A stretch of DNA of 64,000 bases. Source: Cryptomeria japonica. Its lineage: Eukaryota > Streptophyta > Pinopsida > Cupressales > Cupressaceae. The stretch is taken from assembly GCF_030272615.1 (NCBI RefSeq), contig NC_081408.1, positions 615,596,476-615,660,475 on the forward strand. The letters are read 5' to 3'. Position numbers and translations under genes: made by a program. Below the pieces are notes generated by a model that had not been told where the DNA came from, searched no databases, and saw nothing but the letters and a program-made list of their open reading frames with translations. Below are positions 1-11,182 of this stretch, one piece after another (position 1 is the first letter of the stretch; each line of letters opens with the position of its first letter).

Positions 1-208
1 GCAATGCAAACACAATTATCAAATCACATCAAATTTTTCCAAATTTTTGATTCATCTCCCAAGGGGGCATTATCAACATCAATTATCAAAACTGGGGCAT
101 GACATATCTCAAAACGACATAAAATTTTTATTTCATCATAAATCACAATAACACATCATTTTTTTTGAATTAACATGTGCACACACGTCACTTCAAAGAG
201 GGGCAAAA
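1..208 (+). other. 3' internal tail and polypurine tract of a Ty3/gypsy element
   Basis: AT-rich non-coding DNA leading into a purine tract (AAAGAGGGGCAAAA, 195-208) that sits directly before a TG dinucleotide opening an LTR. The same purine tract, and the same upstream pair of 'gggggcat ... ggggcat' blocks, occur on the minus strand at about 59085-59170. This is therefore the 3' untranslated end of a gypsy family represented twice in the window. The coding part lies outside the window to the left. Confidence 0.75.
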
Positions 209-1653
209 TGTAGATGTATAAAAATGACCATATTCCTAAATGAATATTTTATGTTCATTTCTCTATTTAATTAAATCCAATTTAATTAAATCACCCACAT
301 TCCTCTATTTAAATTAAGTAAATTACTCAATTTATTTAAATTAAATTCACTAGGCCTCTTTTGACATTTAATGAATAAATCATTTTATTCAATTAAATCC
401 CTTCTATCCACTTTTAATTAAATTCAAATTTAATTAAATAGTTTACCCTAAATTGAATAAATCTAATTTGTTTGATTTCCCCAAATTGCAAGCAAATTGA
501 ATTAAATTTATTTTATTCAATTAAATCCTATTATCCCTTCATCCACTTGCAAAATCCTACATCTCCCACTTGCTTCCTAAACCCTATTCCTAACCCCTTC
601 TAGACTCTTCTAATCACTTCTAAATTAACCTAACCCATTTCCTAAACTTTGTCACATCCCTAAACAAAATAGGAAGTCACTTCTCAAACCCTCAAAGTCT
701 TTGAAAACCCTTAAAGGCTTCAACCACTTAACTTTGAAAGTCTCCCAAACCATTAATGGTTAACTCAACCCTCTAGCATGATTAAAGAATTTCCCTAAAC
801 TCAACCTCCATGTAACCCAAGGGTCTCATCAAGCATTTATTGCTTTGACCATGGTTATCCTTAATCTTTTGCACAAGAGTTTATCCTTTGGGTAAAACCT
901 TTATCCAATGGGTAATCCTAACTTAACCATAACCCTTACCCCCTAAGATAACCATGAGGTCTTCTCAAACATTTAATGCTTCCTACCTCTCTTCTCAACC
1001 CAGTCTTATGTTGACATTTGTCACCATTTCATTGGTGCCAATTGTAAACATGGATTGACAACTTTCAAACTTAGCCCTTGATTAACTCTTTCAATCCTAA
1101 CCATCCATTGCCTTGTTTTTGCTATAAATAAAGCTCTCATTCCTCCATTTTCATAGATCCAAGTCTTTAGCATCACACTTATACTAAAATTCATCCAAGC
1201 TTTAATATATCATTTGTGCTCATCATTTAGCCTCTCTTGTCAATAGGAATTAATCTAAATAGGCATGTTTAGAGTATTTTCCTTATCATTTAGCTTAATC
1301 ATAGACTAATATAGCATGCTAGGATAGTCTTGTTACTAATCTTGTCATCTTATAACTAGTTTATTGCATTTATAGGATCATGTATAACTTAGGATGCATC
1401 TCATCTTAAAATCAACAAAAGCATCCCTCGTTCTTGCATTTGTCATCCCTAAACCACTTTGCTCAGTGATCTGAGAGCAAAGAAATTGGTTTGAGGGACC
1501 TTGTGAGATAGAGAACCATTGAACCAACCTTGGGAAGTTGAGCCATACTTCATGACTCTGTAGCTTATACCAAGAAGTCTTGTGGGTGTGTGAGCAAGGC
1601 TCCTTAGACTCCGTTTTCCACATATTGAGTTCTATCGACCCGCTTTTCCCACA
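209..1653 (+). mobile_element. 3' LTR of a Ty3/gypsy element
   Basis: The LTR opens with TGTAGATGTATAAAAATG straight after the polypurine tract and is judged to end at CA (1652-1653), where clear copia coding sequence begins. A TATAAATA box at 1123-1130 marks the probable promoter, with the R-U5 part downstream. Its start resembles the minus-strand LTR that ends at 59084 (TGTAGA.GT.TAAAAATG), so the two belong to one lineage. It interrupts the copia element to its right. The target duplication cannot be checked because the left end is outside the window. Confidence 0.7.
1123..1130 (+). promoter_or_regulatory. Probable TATA box of the gypsy LTR
   Basis: TATAAATA lies about 900 bases into the LTR, followed by the R-U5 portion. 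Position and sequence fit an LTR core promoter. Transcription was not tested. Confidence 0.45.
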
Positions 1654-2387
1654 TACAACTACAAATGACAAATTATCACTAAGAGATGAATCAACACATG
1701 TTAATTTGATTAGGTACAAATCTATGATAGGAGGCCTACTGTATTTGACTCAAACAAGACCTGATATTATGAATGCAGTATGTATTGTTTCAAGATTTCA
1801 GAGTAATCCTATAGAAAATCATGAATCAGTAGTAAAAAGAATTTTTCGGTACTTACAAGGTACTACAAATCTTGGCTTATGGTATCCTAGAGATGAAAAC
1901 TTTGAATTATGTCCACACACATATGCAAATTGGGCAGGAGATGTGGATGACAGAAAAAGAACCATCGACGGAGCATTTTTCCTTGGAAGCAGATTAATTT
2001 CTTGGTTGAGTAAGAAACAAAGTTGTACATCTTTATCAACAGCAGAATCAGAATATGTTGCAGCAACAACTAACTGTACACATGTATTATGGCTTAAGCA
2101 AATATTGAATGGACATAAAGGTAAAATGTAAGGAACCTATAACTATCTATTGTGACAACACTGCAGCAATTGATATATCTAAGAATCCAATACTACATTC
2201 TAAAACCAAACATTTTTCTATCAAATTGAATTTTCTGAAAGAGAATGTTGAAGCAAAAGAAGTAAAACTAGTTTATGTGAATACTAAAGAGCAGATTGCA
2301 TATATTTTTACTAAGCCTTTGCCTAGGGAGACATTTGAATATCTTAGAGACCAGCTTGGGGTCATACCCCCATCGATAGAGACTTAG
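1654..2387 (+). pseudogene. Ty1/copia pol fragment: end of reverse transcriptase plus RNase H
   Basis: The translation enters abruptly in the thumb/connection part of a copia reverse transcriptase ([40 protein letters not shown]). It then runs through RNase H with SWLSKKQ, LSTAESEYVA, YCDNTAAI and FTKPLP. A frameshift near 2110-2130 moves the reading from one plus frame to another just before YCDNTAAI. The catalytic YVDD region and everything upstream are missing because a gypsy LTR occupies that position. The protein is close to the RNase H of copia element C on the minus strand at 29875-31430, so both are one copia lineage. It is a dead fragment. Confidence 0.88.
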
Positions 2388-2748
2388 ACAGTTGATGATT
2401 GTCATCAATCGGTAGAACTAACAGAGAAATATTTTACTCCGGCTTTGATGAGGAGAGCTACTTCTCAAGGGGAGTAGTTGGCATACTGAATTGGTTGGTA
2501 TTTTGTATTTGAACCTGGATTTTATATTAGCTTTGGCATTTGATGTCAAATGGGGAGAGATTGATATGGAAAAACACATGTTACTCTCAGGGGGAGAGAT
2601 TGTTACTTTGGAGAGATCAATTATGAATTTTGATTTTTGGTTATGAACTCTTTTGGGAGATTATTGGTTTATTGGTATTTGGCATTTTTGTTTTGGCACT
2701 TTGATGATTTTTCCATCTTGTGTTGCCATCAATGCCAAAGGGGGAGAT
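2388..2748 (+). other. Copia 3' untranslated region with repeated purine tracts
   Basis: No gene. Purine tracts recur at about 2458, 2550, 2590 and 2737-2747. The last follows GTTGCCATCAATGCC, the same context that precedes the LTR in elements A, C and D, so it is the best candidate for the functional polypurine tract. The tract near 2590 (followed by TTGTTAC) is an alternative. Confidence 0.6.
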
Positions 2749-3812
2749 TTTTGGTATTTTGGTATGGTTTTGTCATTGATGTCAACACCTATCAACACTT
2801 ATCAACTTTGGCACTTTGGAGGATCAACAATGTTCACCGCCAAGCAAGTGACTTATGCATAGTCACCGGTATCTAGTACACCGATAGGATATATTGTTCA
2901 CCGACACTTGTAATGACATGGAAAACATCTGGTTATGTCAAAGACATCATTTGACACTTTGTCTTGGAGATTTGTTCATTGGCATATTCATATCTGCATA
3001 TTTGTTGTTACCGACAAATAGGTCCAAGTTATGCACCGGCAGGCTTATCTATTCCAGATCATCACGACACGCTTTGGAGATGATTTTGTTGTTATTGTAA
3101 ATGCATTAAGCCAACATGTTGAATCAGATATTGTATCGGTTATTGATATACTTGTAATTGTTTTATTGTAATATCTTTTAGAGCCGACCTACTAAAATTG
3201 GTCTTAGGTTATGGTATATATGTAAGATCTTATTTGTAAGATCGATATGCGATAGGGATAAGGAATTGCAAGAAGGTATATGCGAGAATAAGCAGAGCTA
3301 TACATGCAAACATCATTTGAAGGTGAAGCAAGGTATTTGTAAAGACAATCAGAACTACACCGGTACTGAATCCAGCATATGAAGATGCTATTTTGAGCAG
3401 TACATTCTTATTGGATTTAACCATCCAATTATAGTCAGTGTGACTCCTATTTGTGTTTGAGTAGTGAGCTCTAGGCACTTGGCCTTTTTGCATGTGCAGA
3501 CCCCATTTGTATACACATACTATCTCCAGTAGTATCATCTGATTGTGGGTAAGGTTTCCCACCATGTTTTTTCCCCTTACAGGGTTTCCATGTACAAATA
3601 TTGGTGTTATGTGTTGTGGATTTTATTGTCTTTCTGTTTCATGCATTAATCTTTATGGGTACTATAATTAACTGATAAACTGTCTATCAACATAAAGTTT
3701 TCCTTACCGGTATTAAGCATTAAGGTTGGCTACGTTATTTTGGTTTGAATTTATTTGACAACTAATTCACCCCCCCCCCCACCCCCCTCTCAGTTGTCTC
3801 TGGGACCTAACA
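2749..3812 (+). mobile_element. 3' LTR of the plus-strand Ty1/copia element
   Basis: The LTR is placed from just after the AAAGGGGGAGAT purine tract to CTAACA at 3807-3812. If the tract at 2590 was used, it would start at 2601. Near its end it carries a C-rich loop (about 3768-3790) bracketed by the inverted repeat GACAACT (3757-3763) and AGTTGTC (3792-3798). This is the U5 hairpin seen in all copia-type LTRs of the window. The opening T residues (TTTTTGG instead of TGTTGG) look like decay. Confidence 0.7.
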
Positions 3813-5847
3813 CTTTGGCTATTCTCTTGTCTCTATTTTGGATGAATAGTTTGGACCTTGATTATTTTTCTTCAGCTTTTTCTGTATAGGTGGTCATGTG
3901 TGATCAATTTTTTTTATTGAATACTTTAGTGTTTCATGGTAATGAAAAAAACATGAATGGTGTAGAAATCAAGTAGTAACTGTACTTCTGTAGTGCATAA
4001 ACCATAACCAATGCTTCCTTTTATGTGGTAGTAAAATTCTTTTGTGCAATGGATAACTTTTGGCTAGCAAATGCAATTGAATGATCTTTGTTCCAATTAT
4101 GCTAGGCCAAAACTACTCCCAAGGTTATGAGAGAAGCATGGAGCATAAACGTGTATGTATGGAATGATATATTCCAACTCAGAAATGTAAGAATAAGTGG
4201 CTCATCAATATTATTCTTCAAGATGTCAAATGAATTTTGTGCTTCTTTTCTCCATGTAATACTCTTTCCATTCTTCTTATTCAACAACTCTTCCAATGGT
4301 GCAATAATGCTAGCATACTTCTTAATTAATTTCTAGTTGTATTCGGTATATCCTAAGAGTGTTCTTACCTCTAGTGTAGTCTTTGATGCTAGTAATTTTA
4401 GTATCAAAGTGACCTTCATAGGGACTACCATCAATCCTTCTTTACATATAATGATGCCTAGAAATGTTCCAAATGGTACTACAAATACACATTTCTTTGC
4501 ATTGGGTGATATTTGCATGCTTCTACATCTATCTAACATCATGCATAGCACTTGAATGTAGTCTTTAACTAGTCCATATATTGTCCAGTCATCCGAGTAA
4601 ACCTCTACAAAATCATGCATAAATTCATTGAAAGTATTTGTCATGATTCGACTGAATACCACAAGTGCATTCTTCAACTAAAAAGGCATCATTATATACA
4701 TGTAGGATCCCAATTCTATGACAAAAGATATTTTTGGTTGATCTTCTTTCCTGATCTTCACCTTGTGGTATCCACAAAATCTATATATGAATGAATATAT
4801 TTCCCTGTTGACAATTGACTCCAAGATCTTTTCTGTGAATATAGTAGAGAATGGATCATGAATACATGCTTTTTTCAACTCCCCAAAGTCTACACAAATC
4901 CTTATCTCTCCTATCTTTTTGTTTTGAATCACCATAAGGTTTATCCATTTGACATCCTCTACTCATTTGAATATTCCACCACTTAGCATATTATTCAACT
5001 TTGCTTTTACTTTCTTCTTCATGTTAGGATTCAATCTATATGGCCTCTTCCACACTGGTTTGGCTCCATCTTTCAATTGTATCTTCATTGTGCCTACTTC
5101 TTCCTTAATCCTTTTCATTTCTATGAATGTCTTGCGAAATAAGTTTTGATATTTTGAGAGAGTTTCTTGTATTTGCACTACATTCTGCTCAGCCTAGTCG
5201 TCTTGTATTTTGAATTTTTTTAGGTTTCCTTCTACTATAATGTTTGTCTCCTTTAGTTTAATTGGATTTTTGTAGTATTTTCCTTTATGATTAGTGCATT
5301 ATACTATCTCACTTTCTCCCTACTCAATTTGGATATCAAAATTCTTCATTTCCTCATCATCTTTTCTGGTTGCTTAACATTGTCTACTTGTAAATGTTTG
5401 TGTTTCTAACCATTCTACATATTTCTAGATTCCTTCTTCCTTGGGGGGTGGAGGTGGTAGCTTAGGTGCTAACAATTCCTTATTTTTGACCAAACTAAAT
5501 ATAATGTCCCTCATAATTTGTAGTGCAATCTTGGTCTTTGTATATTCATTATAACAAGAAAATGCATGAAGAAATTTTGAAGTTACCTCATTTCATGTTC
5601 TAGTCCTCTCCACTTCTAATTAATGCACCAATTTTGGGCTATCAGTGTCAAGGTCCAATAAAAGAACTAGATGTAGATTCTATTGTCATACATGTACCTT
5701 TTTTCCCAGCATTGAGTGCATATGTCTAGATGATCCTATGGTAGTATATCTCCATCATATTTAGGGATATTTTAGAATTCTCCTTTTTCTAGTAGGTATT
5801 TGGTTTTGATCAGAATCTTGAATGTGACTCAACTCTTGATAATGTTT
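3813..5847 (-). pseudogene. Ty3/gypsy pol remnant (reverse transcriptase and RNase H)
   Basis: Read on the minus strand from about 5180 down to 3830 there are fragments of a gypsy reverse transcriptase: WKRPYRLNP, then RICVDFGELKKA, then a YSDD active-site motif near 4589-4600 followed by FLGIIICKEGL. The RNase H region follows (ITWRKEAQNSFDILK; ASLITLGVVLA; then SIAFASQKLS and KEALVMVYALQKY in a broken frame). Stops and frame changes divide it into at least four pieces. The right-hand part (5200-5847) contains only short pre-RT segments with a proline run. Element A has split the host gypsy element at 5852, and its other half resumes at 20658. Confidence 0.85.
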
Positions 5848-5852
5848 TTATG

Positions 5853-6630
5853 TGGTAGGATTCCCAAAGATACTGAGAGGGGGGGGCTGAATCAGTATCT
5901 AACTGGTTAATGGATTTTCTAAACTTATTAAATGAATTGCATGCTAAAACAGTGTATCGGTAAACCAGAAATAATGCAGTAAATAAGATCAGAAAACACA
6001 ACATAGAAAGCACACCATAACACAATATTTTTAACAAGGAAAATCGGTGTGGGAAAAACCTTGGTGGGATTTGTGACCTACAATATTCGCTCACTGGCCA
6101 ATAAGTGAATAGTACTGATACAATAGGGGCGCGCACATGCAGGAAGGCTAACTGCCTAATGCTCACTACTTAAATACAAAAAGGGAAGTCTCACTGACTT
6201 ACAAAAGTGGATTATATAAATCCAATGTCATGTACTACTTTGATTCAGCATCTACTATGCCAAGTTCAGTACCAGTTTAAGCTCATACAACTTCCAAAAC
6301 CCTATTCCAAGGCCTGCCTTAATATTCGCATCTTCCTATTACATTCCTTCCATCTATTTCACACCTTACAAATGATTTACAAGATCTCATACTTAAATGA
6401 GTCCTAATACAATTCACCTTGTCGGCTTATAAAAAGATTTTACAATTAAATACAAAATATAATAAACAAAATCTTGTCGGCCAGGGTGCCAGTAAACATC
6501 TTTGTCGCTGCCGCAGTCGGTGTTTATGCCTGTGCCGGTGTCTATCGGTGCCATATGATTATAAGGTTGCCATCAATGACAATATCTTCAATCACCTACA
6601 ATTTCTCATTGGAGTTTGCATTTGCCAACA
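5853..6630 (-). repeat. 3' LTR of element A
   Basis: About 778 bp, near-identical along its length to 19875-20657. On the plus strand it begins TGGTAGGATTCCC (one T shorter than its partner) and ends TTTGCCAACA. The perfect 9-base inverted repeat AGATACTGA (5868-5876) and TCAGTATCT (5892-5900) encloses a G-run (a C-run in the transcript). Confidence 0.9.
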
Positions 6631-6657
6631 ATCTTCCCCTTTGGCATTGATGGCAAC
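6628..6657 (-). other. Polypurine tract and conserved pre-tract sequence of element A
   Basis: On the minus strand this reads GTTGCCATCAATGCC, then AAAGGGGAAGAT, then the LTR start TGTTGGC. It is nearly the same as in copia element C (about 29561-29590) and in elements D and E. Confidence 0.7.
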
Positions 6658-6867
6658 ACTCATGAGAAAAAGCCAAAAAGTATATCCAAAAGTATTGTCC
6701 AAAACTGTCTTACCAAAAACTATCAATGCGTGTTTCTCTAAGCAAATGATCTCTTCTATCATACATCCTTATTCCTTTTTCTCATCCTCTACTTCTCCCC
6801 CTTTGGCATCAATGACAAAGGTTGTCATTCAAAGTCAATTGAGTGTAGTTCATGTTATGATCCCTAT

Positions 6868-9646
6868 AACCGGTGGGGTACAAAAGCAACATTCAGACTG
6901 TTGTAGAATCTTTCACCATCCTTTAGTGCTACTTCAGTCCTTTGGATTGTACCGGTGAGTAAGTGTGTTTTCTCTTCTAGTGTCTTAAGTCCTGGAACAA
7001 GAGCCTCAGAAATCTCTTTTCTCAAAGAGATGAGGATATCTAGTTTAGGACCTAGTCTGTACTTCAGTTCCTTTGCCTTAAACCTTAATCTCTCTTTATC
7101 TTTTTCAAATTTTTCAATTATCTCCTCAATGCCGGTAATTTCCTATTCTACTACCAATAATGAATCTGATGAACCTATTGAATTGTCAGCAATATCATTG
7201 ATTTCCTTTTGTGCTATGTTGATCTCTTTATCTAAATCCTCTATCAAAATGTTTGTCTTACATGTGTCTCTGTACAATTTCTTGAAGTCCAAAATTGTCT
7301 TTCCTAGTGCCGGTAATAATGTGTCTATATGTTCCTTACTCTTCTTTACTATCTCCTCAAAGAAGTTTTCCTTCTCTTTATTCATTTTCTCTCTGAAAGT
7401 CTCCTCATTTATGTGATCAATTGATAGAAGATTGTCGGTTATGTACTTAGACAATGTGTCTAATTGGCCTAAAGAATCTTTATTCTCTATGTTACACTTG
7501 GGTGCAATCATCTTCAAATTTGGTATGGTGTCATCAATAGCCTTATATGCTAGTGCATTACAATCTGTTATTTTCTTGATTGAATCTAATAATACCTCTA
7601 TCACATTAGTTGGTCTAAATTTGGTCATGGAGGTTCTAGATGAGTATCCAACTACCTTCACAATTTGTAATCCGTTGGTGGTAGTAATAGCTTTGCTTTC
7701 CTCTTTCTTTGGAGGGTCAGTAGTAATAGGTTTTTTAGTAGTAGTCGGCACTGTCTTTGTATGTACCTGTGAATGAACTTGTTGCTCTATCCATTTCTTT
7801 GTATGTGTCTCTGCCAGTTTCTCTATGCTCTCTACTGATGGTTTCTTTGATGGTGCCTCTAATGATTTTACAGTGGTATCCACTGCTGGTTTTTCTATTT
7901 GGACCTCAATACTGTCCACTGTCGGTGACTCAGTAGATACATCAGTATGTATACTAATGGTATCTACCTTTCCTATATATAGGGAATCAATTGCCTGTCC
8001 AGTTTGTTGTTCAGTCCCAATTTCAATGTTTCCAACTGTATTCTCCATATTTGTCTCAACTGTAGTGTCTTCTAATGGTGACTCAGTTGCCATGTCTCTC
8101 TTCTCACTTGTTTCCTTCTCCACCACAATTTTAACTTCCCGTGTGTCGATATTCATTGTGTACAACACCTCAGAATCAGGATTTGTATCCTCATGTGGTG
8201 TTTCCATACTCTCTATTGCCGGTGGTGTATCAACATTTTGTGTCAGTGAAGTATTAGAAAGAGGTGGCGGTAAGTTATCTATTATCTTTATACTTAGAGG
8301 ACCACCTACTTTACCTTTCCCCTTATCCTTATCCTTTTCTTTTTGATAGACTTTAAAAGTCTTTGGTCTCTTAAAGCTCTTCTTGTTTCTCTTTCTCAAC
8401 AAAGAATATATCCCACTTGTCTACAGTCTCTTCTATGATCTCATTAACTCTGCCAACCATTAGTGCTACATGTCAGTGATGGGTTGAGAATATAATCTGG
8501 TTAGCCTCACTTATCAGTTCATCAATTTCTTCTATTGAATTCATTGGGTGAACTGCAAGTAGTTTCTCTATCTTCATCTTTTTATCCAATTCAACAATTG
8601 CTGCTCTCCTTGCTTCTAACCTTCTATACAACTCATTGGGTAAATCATCTACAACCTCAATCAAAAATTTCTTGTAGACATCCAAGTGTAAGATAACACT
8701 GTTTTCAATGCTTTCCTTTTCATCACTGTTAAAAGTATCATACAACTTGCTAATGTTTGATAAGTTACCATTTTCTATTATCTCATTCAAAAGGTTGTCA
8801 AGTGGAGGAACAACTTGTTTTTCTTTTCTTTTATTTGGTGTTAACTTCTTTGTCAGAGGCCTAACTGCTTATTGTTTCTATCTTGTTCTCTTAGGTGTAG
8901 GAGTGGGTATCGGTGAGGGTTTCCTTTTCCTTACTACTCTTTTAAACTCTGCTGGTATTTCACTGTCAGAGGAGGTAGCAACCTGTGAAATATGTGTTTC
9001 TAGTTGTAATCCTTCCAACTCACTCTCAATAATACCAATTTTATTCAATACATCTTCCTTGATTGCTTTTGCCTACCTTGTTCCTTTTCTAACTATTTGT
9101 TTAGTTTTCTTTATTCTTTTCTATGATTGAGTACTACTTTCAATTGTTTCAGCATTTCCAAATATTTCTTCAGCTGGTTCTTTAGGAGCTTCTAAGAGGG
9201 CTTTTGCATAAGTTTCAATTATGTTCTCATCTACCTCATATCCCATTTTCCTAACCCAAATAGTCCTTGGGACCACTGCTTCCATCCAAATTTCATCTTT
9301 CTTAATTACAACGCATATCTCCTTCTAATATTTGTCAACAATAGATTGAGATAACCTTAACCTAGTTTTCATTTTATCCTTTAGTGTTTGAAAGTGTTCA
9401 TTTATGTTCTTTTCTCTGTCATCTCCCATGTTGCTCAGTATGTCTAGACGTTGTTTTCCTACCGATATGTCAAAACCAAAATCCTTTCTACCAATACCAA
9501 GTACTTCTTTGGTAATATACAACATTAAACATACAAGTAAGTTGCCAAATTTGAATGTACCTTTCTTTTCCCCTTTGATCTTCTTCAGATTGTCTATTAG
9601 TTCATCCTTCAACCATTCGCATATGTCAATCTTTGCATTGTTGTTT
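6868..9646 (-). pseudogene. ORF2 of element A, middle and C-terminal part
   Basis: This continues the protein that starts at 18389 and is split by element B. After the junction comes the conserved block IDICEW...L..NLK.IKG.K.GTFKFGNLL (about 9325-9646). Several stops follow, then a helical block ending near 8473. Next is a lysine-rich stretch and a long Ser/Thr/Glu-rich low-complexity region in the open frame 7143-8402. The end is a helical, charge-rich tail that stops near 6868. The overall plan (conserved N-terminal half, basic and low-complexity middle, coiled-coil-like C-terminus) matches ORF2 of B, D and E. I do not recognise a family for it and assign no function. It is inactive: stops occur around 9300, 8800-9130, 8403-8470 and 7142. 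Confidence 0.75.
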
Positions 9647-9651
9647 ACCAT

Positions 9652-10860
9652 TGTTAGGCCCAATATGGAAAGCTAATGTACTGAGAGGGGAGGGGTGAAT
9701 CAGTACCTCAAAACTTTTCTTCAACAATAACTTTACTGTTAAGCATAAATGAAATAGTGCAATAACATAATATAATGCTAAAACAAATAAATAATAATCA
9801 TACATGATTCACTCTATAACACATATATTTTGGTTATGCAGAAACTCTTGGTTAGAGAGAAAAACTGCGGTGGGGATGGCACCCACAACTTCACTACTAT
9901 AATAATAAAGGTTTCTCGGTTAGAGCTACATGTTTAGCTATTTCTGATAGCTTACCCTGTTAGGAGTATCAAGATCTGTTAGATCTACCTTGCTAAAGGA
10001 TTTTACAACACTTATTCTAAATGTTGCACCTGGTTAAAGGCTTTACAATTTATAGACTTAGTTAGAGTCTTTTACCCTGTTAAAGGTTTCTCTTACAACT
10101 TCAAAATATTACAATAAATCATTACAAATATCTACAACTTTACATCTGGAATGTTATAGCAGATTCTATGTGCTCAAAATGATATTACCTTGCTTATAGC
10201 ATACCTCGGTAATCCATATATTAACTCGGTAAACCCTTCTGTTTACTCTGTTCCTTGACTGTTCTCTCAAATCCTTCTCGGTGACCTCTATGTTTCTCTG
10301 TCAACTATACCAGTCATAACACTCTGTGATATCTCATGATTTTCCTTTTTGTATATGTCTTGCTTCACACACACATGCACATATATACTTGCACACATAT
10401 CTAATCCTGAATTCATGATGTATAAATTGATCTCTTATGTCGGTGATCTGGTCCATGCTTCGATCTTACAAACATGATTCTTGAATGAATAACCATGAAA
10501 AATATTACATTAGTTAGATGACCTCAAAGTCATACACAATCTTTAAGTGCAATTTCCAATGTGATGATGGTTACTTGTTCCTCGATCTTTGTAACATGTT
10601 TCCCATATATGTCCAGGTTCAGTGAATCTGGTAACACGTTTCACTCGGTGTGTGTTCACTCGGTATATCATTCTTGCTACTCGGTAGACATAAAGTGTTA
10701 CTCGATAGAGTGTTCGGTGTATACTATGCTTTGAGACTACTTTCTTCTATAACCGACTACATTGTGCTTACCGAATGAAAGATTCGGTAGAAGTAACCGA
10801 CTAGAATATATAGAATAACTTTCAACATAAGACTAATGGCAATCTTAGTAAGTAGTAACA
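9652..10860 (-). repeat. 3' LTR of element B
   Basis: It pairs with 16533-17742 with only scattered substitutions. The perfect inverted repeat GTACTGA (9678-9684) and TCAGTAC (9700-9706) encloses the G-run, which lies in U5 on the transcript strand. Confidence 0.93.
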
Positions 10861-10880
10861 ATCTCCCCTTTTGACATTAG
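10861..10880 (-). other. Polypurine tract of element B
   Basis: On the minus strand it reads CTAATGTCAAAAGGGGAGAT immediately before the LTR start TGTTACTAC. It is a diverged version of the tract shared by A, C and D. The stretch 10881-11182 between it and the ORF2 stop is AT-rich 3' untranslated DNA with no gene. Confidence 0.7.
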
Positions 10881-11182
10881 TTGAGATGTTTGACAAAAAC
10901 TACTTTCAAAGTTATAACTCAAAAATCTATATACTTGCAAAATTTGACTAAACTGACAATATATACATTTGTCAATGAAATGGTATATTCAGATATAATC
11001 CCCTTATCAATATATGTACATAACTCTGATTTTGCATGCTCGGTTATCAATGTTATGTGTGTTGCTCTTGTTCTTTGCTTACTACTCTGTTCACTGCTCG
11101 ATATACTCCCCCTGTATACTACACTACACTCCCCCTGTATACTTTGATACTATACTCCCCCTTTTTTGACAAACATCAAAAT

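Noticed and set aside
2587-2601. Alternative LTR start for the plus-strand copia at TGTTACTTTGG
   Set aside because: Possible, but the tract at 2737-2747 has the full pre-tract context shared with A, C and D, so the later start is preferred. The alternative is noted in the feature.
6419-6958. 179-codon plus-strand open frame
   Set aside because: It runs across the boundary of the element A LTR and its 3' untranslated region, antisense to the element.
7825-8346. 173-codon Ser/Val-rich plus-strand frame
   Set aside because: Antisense shadow of the low-complexity part of ORF2 in element A.
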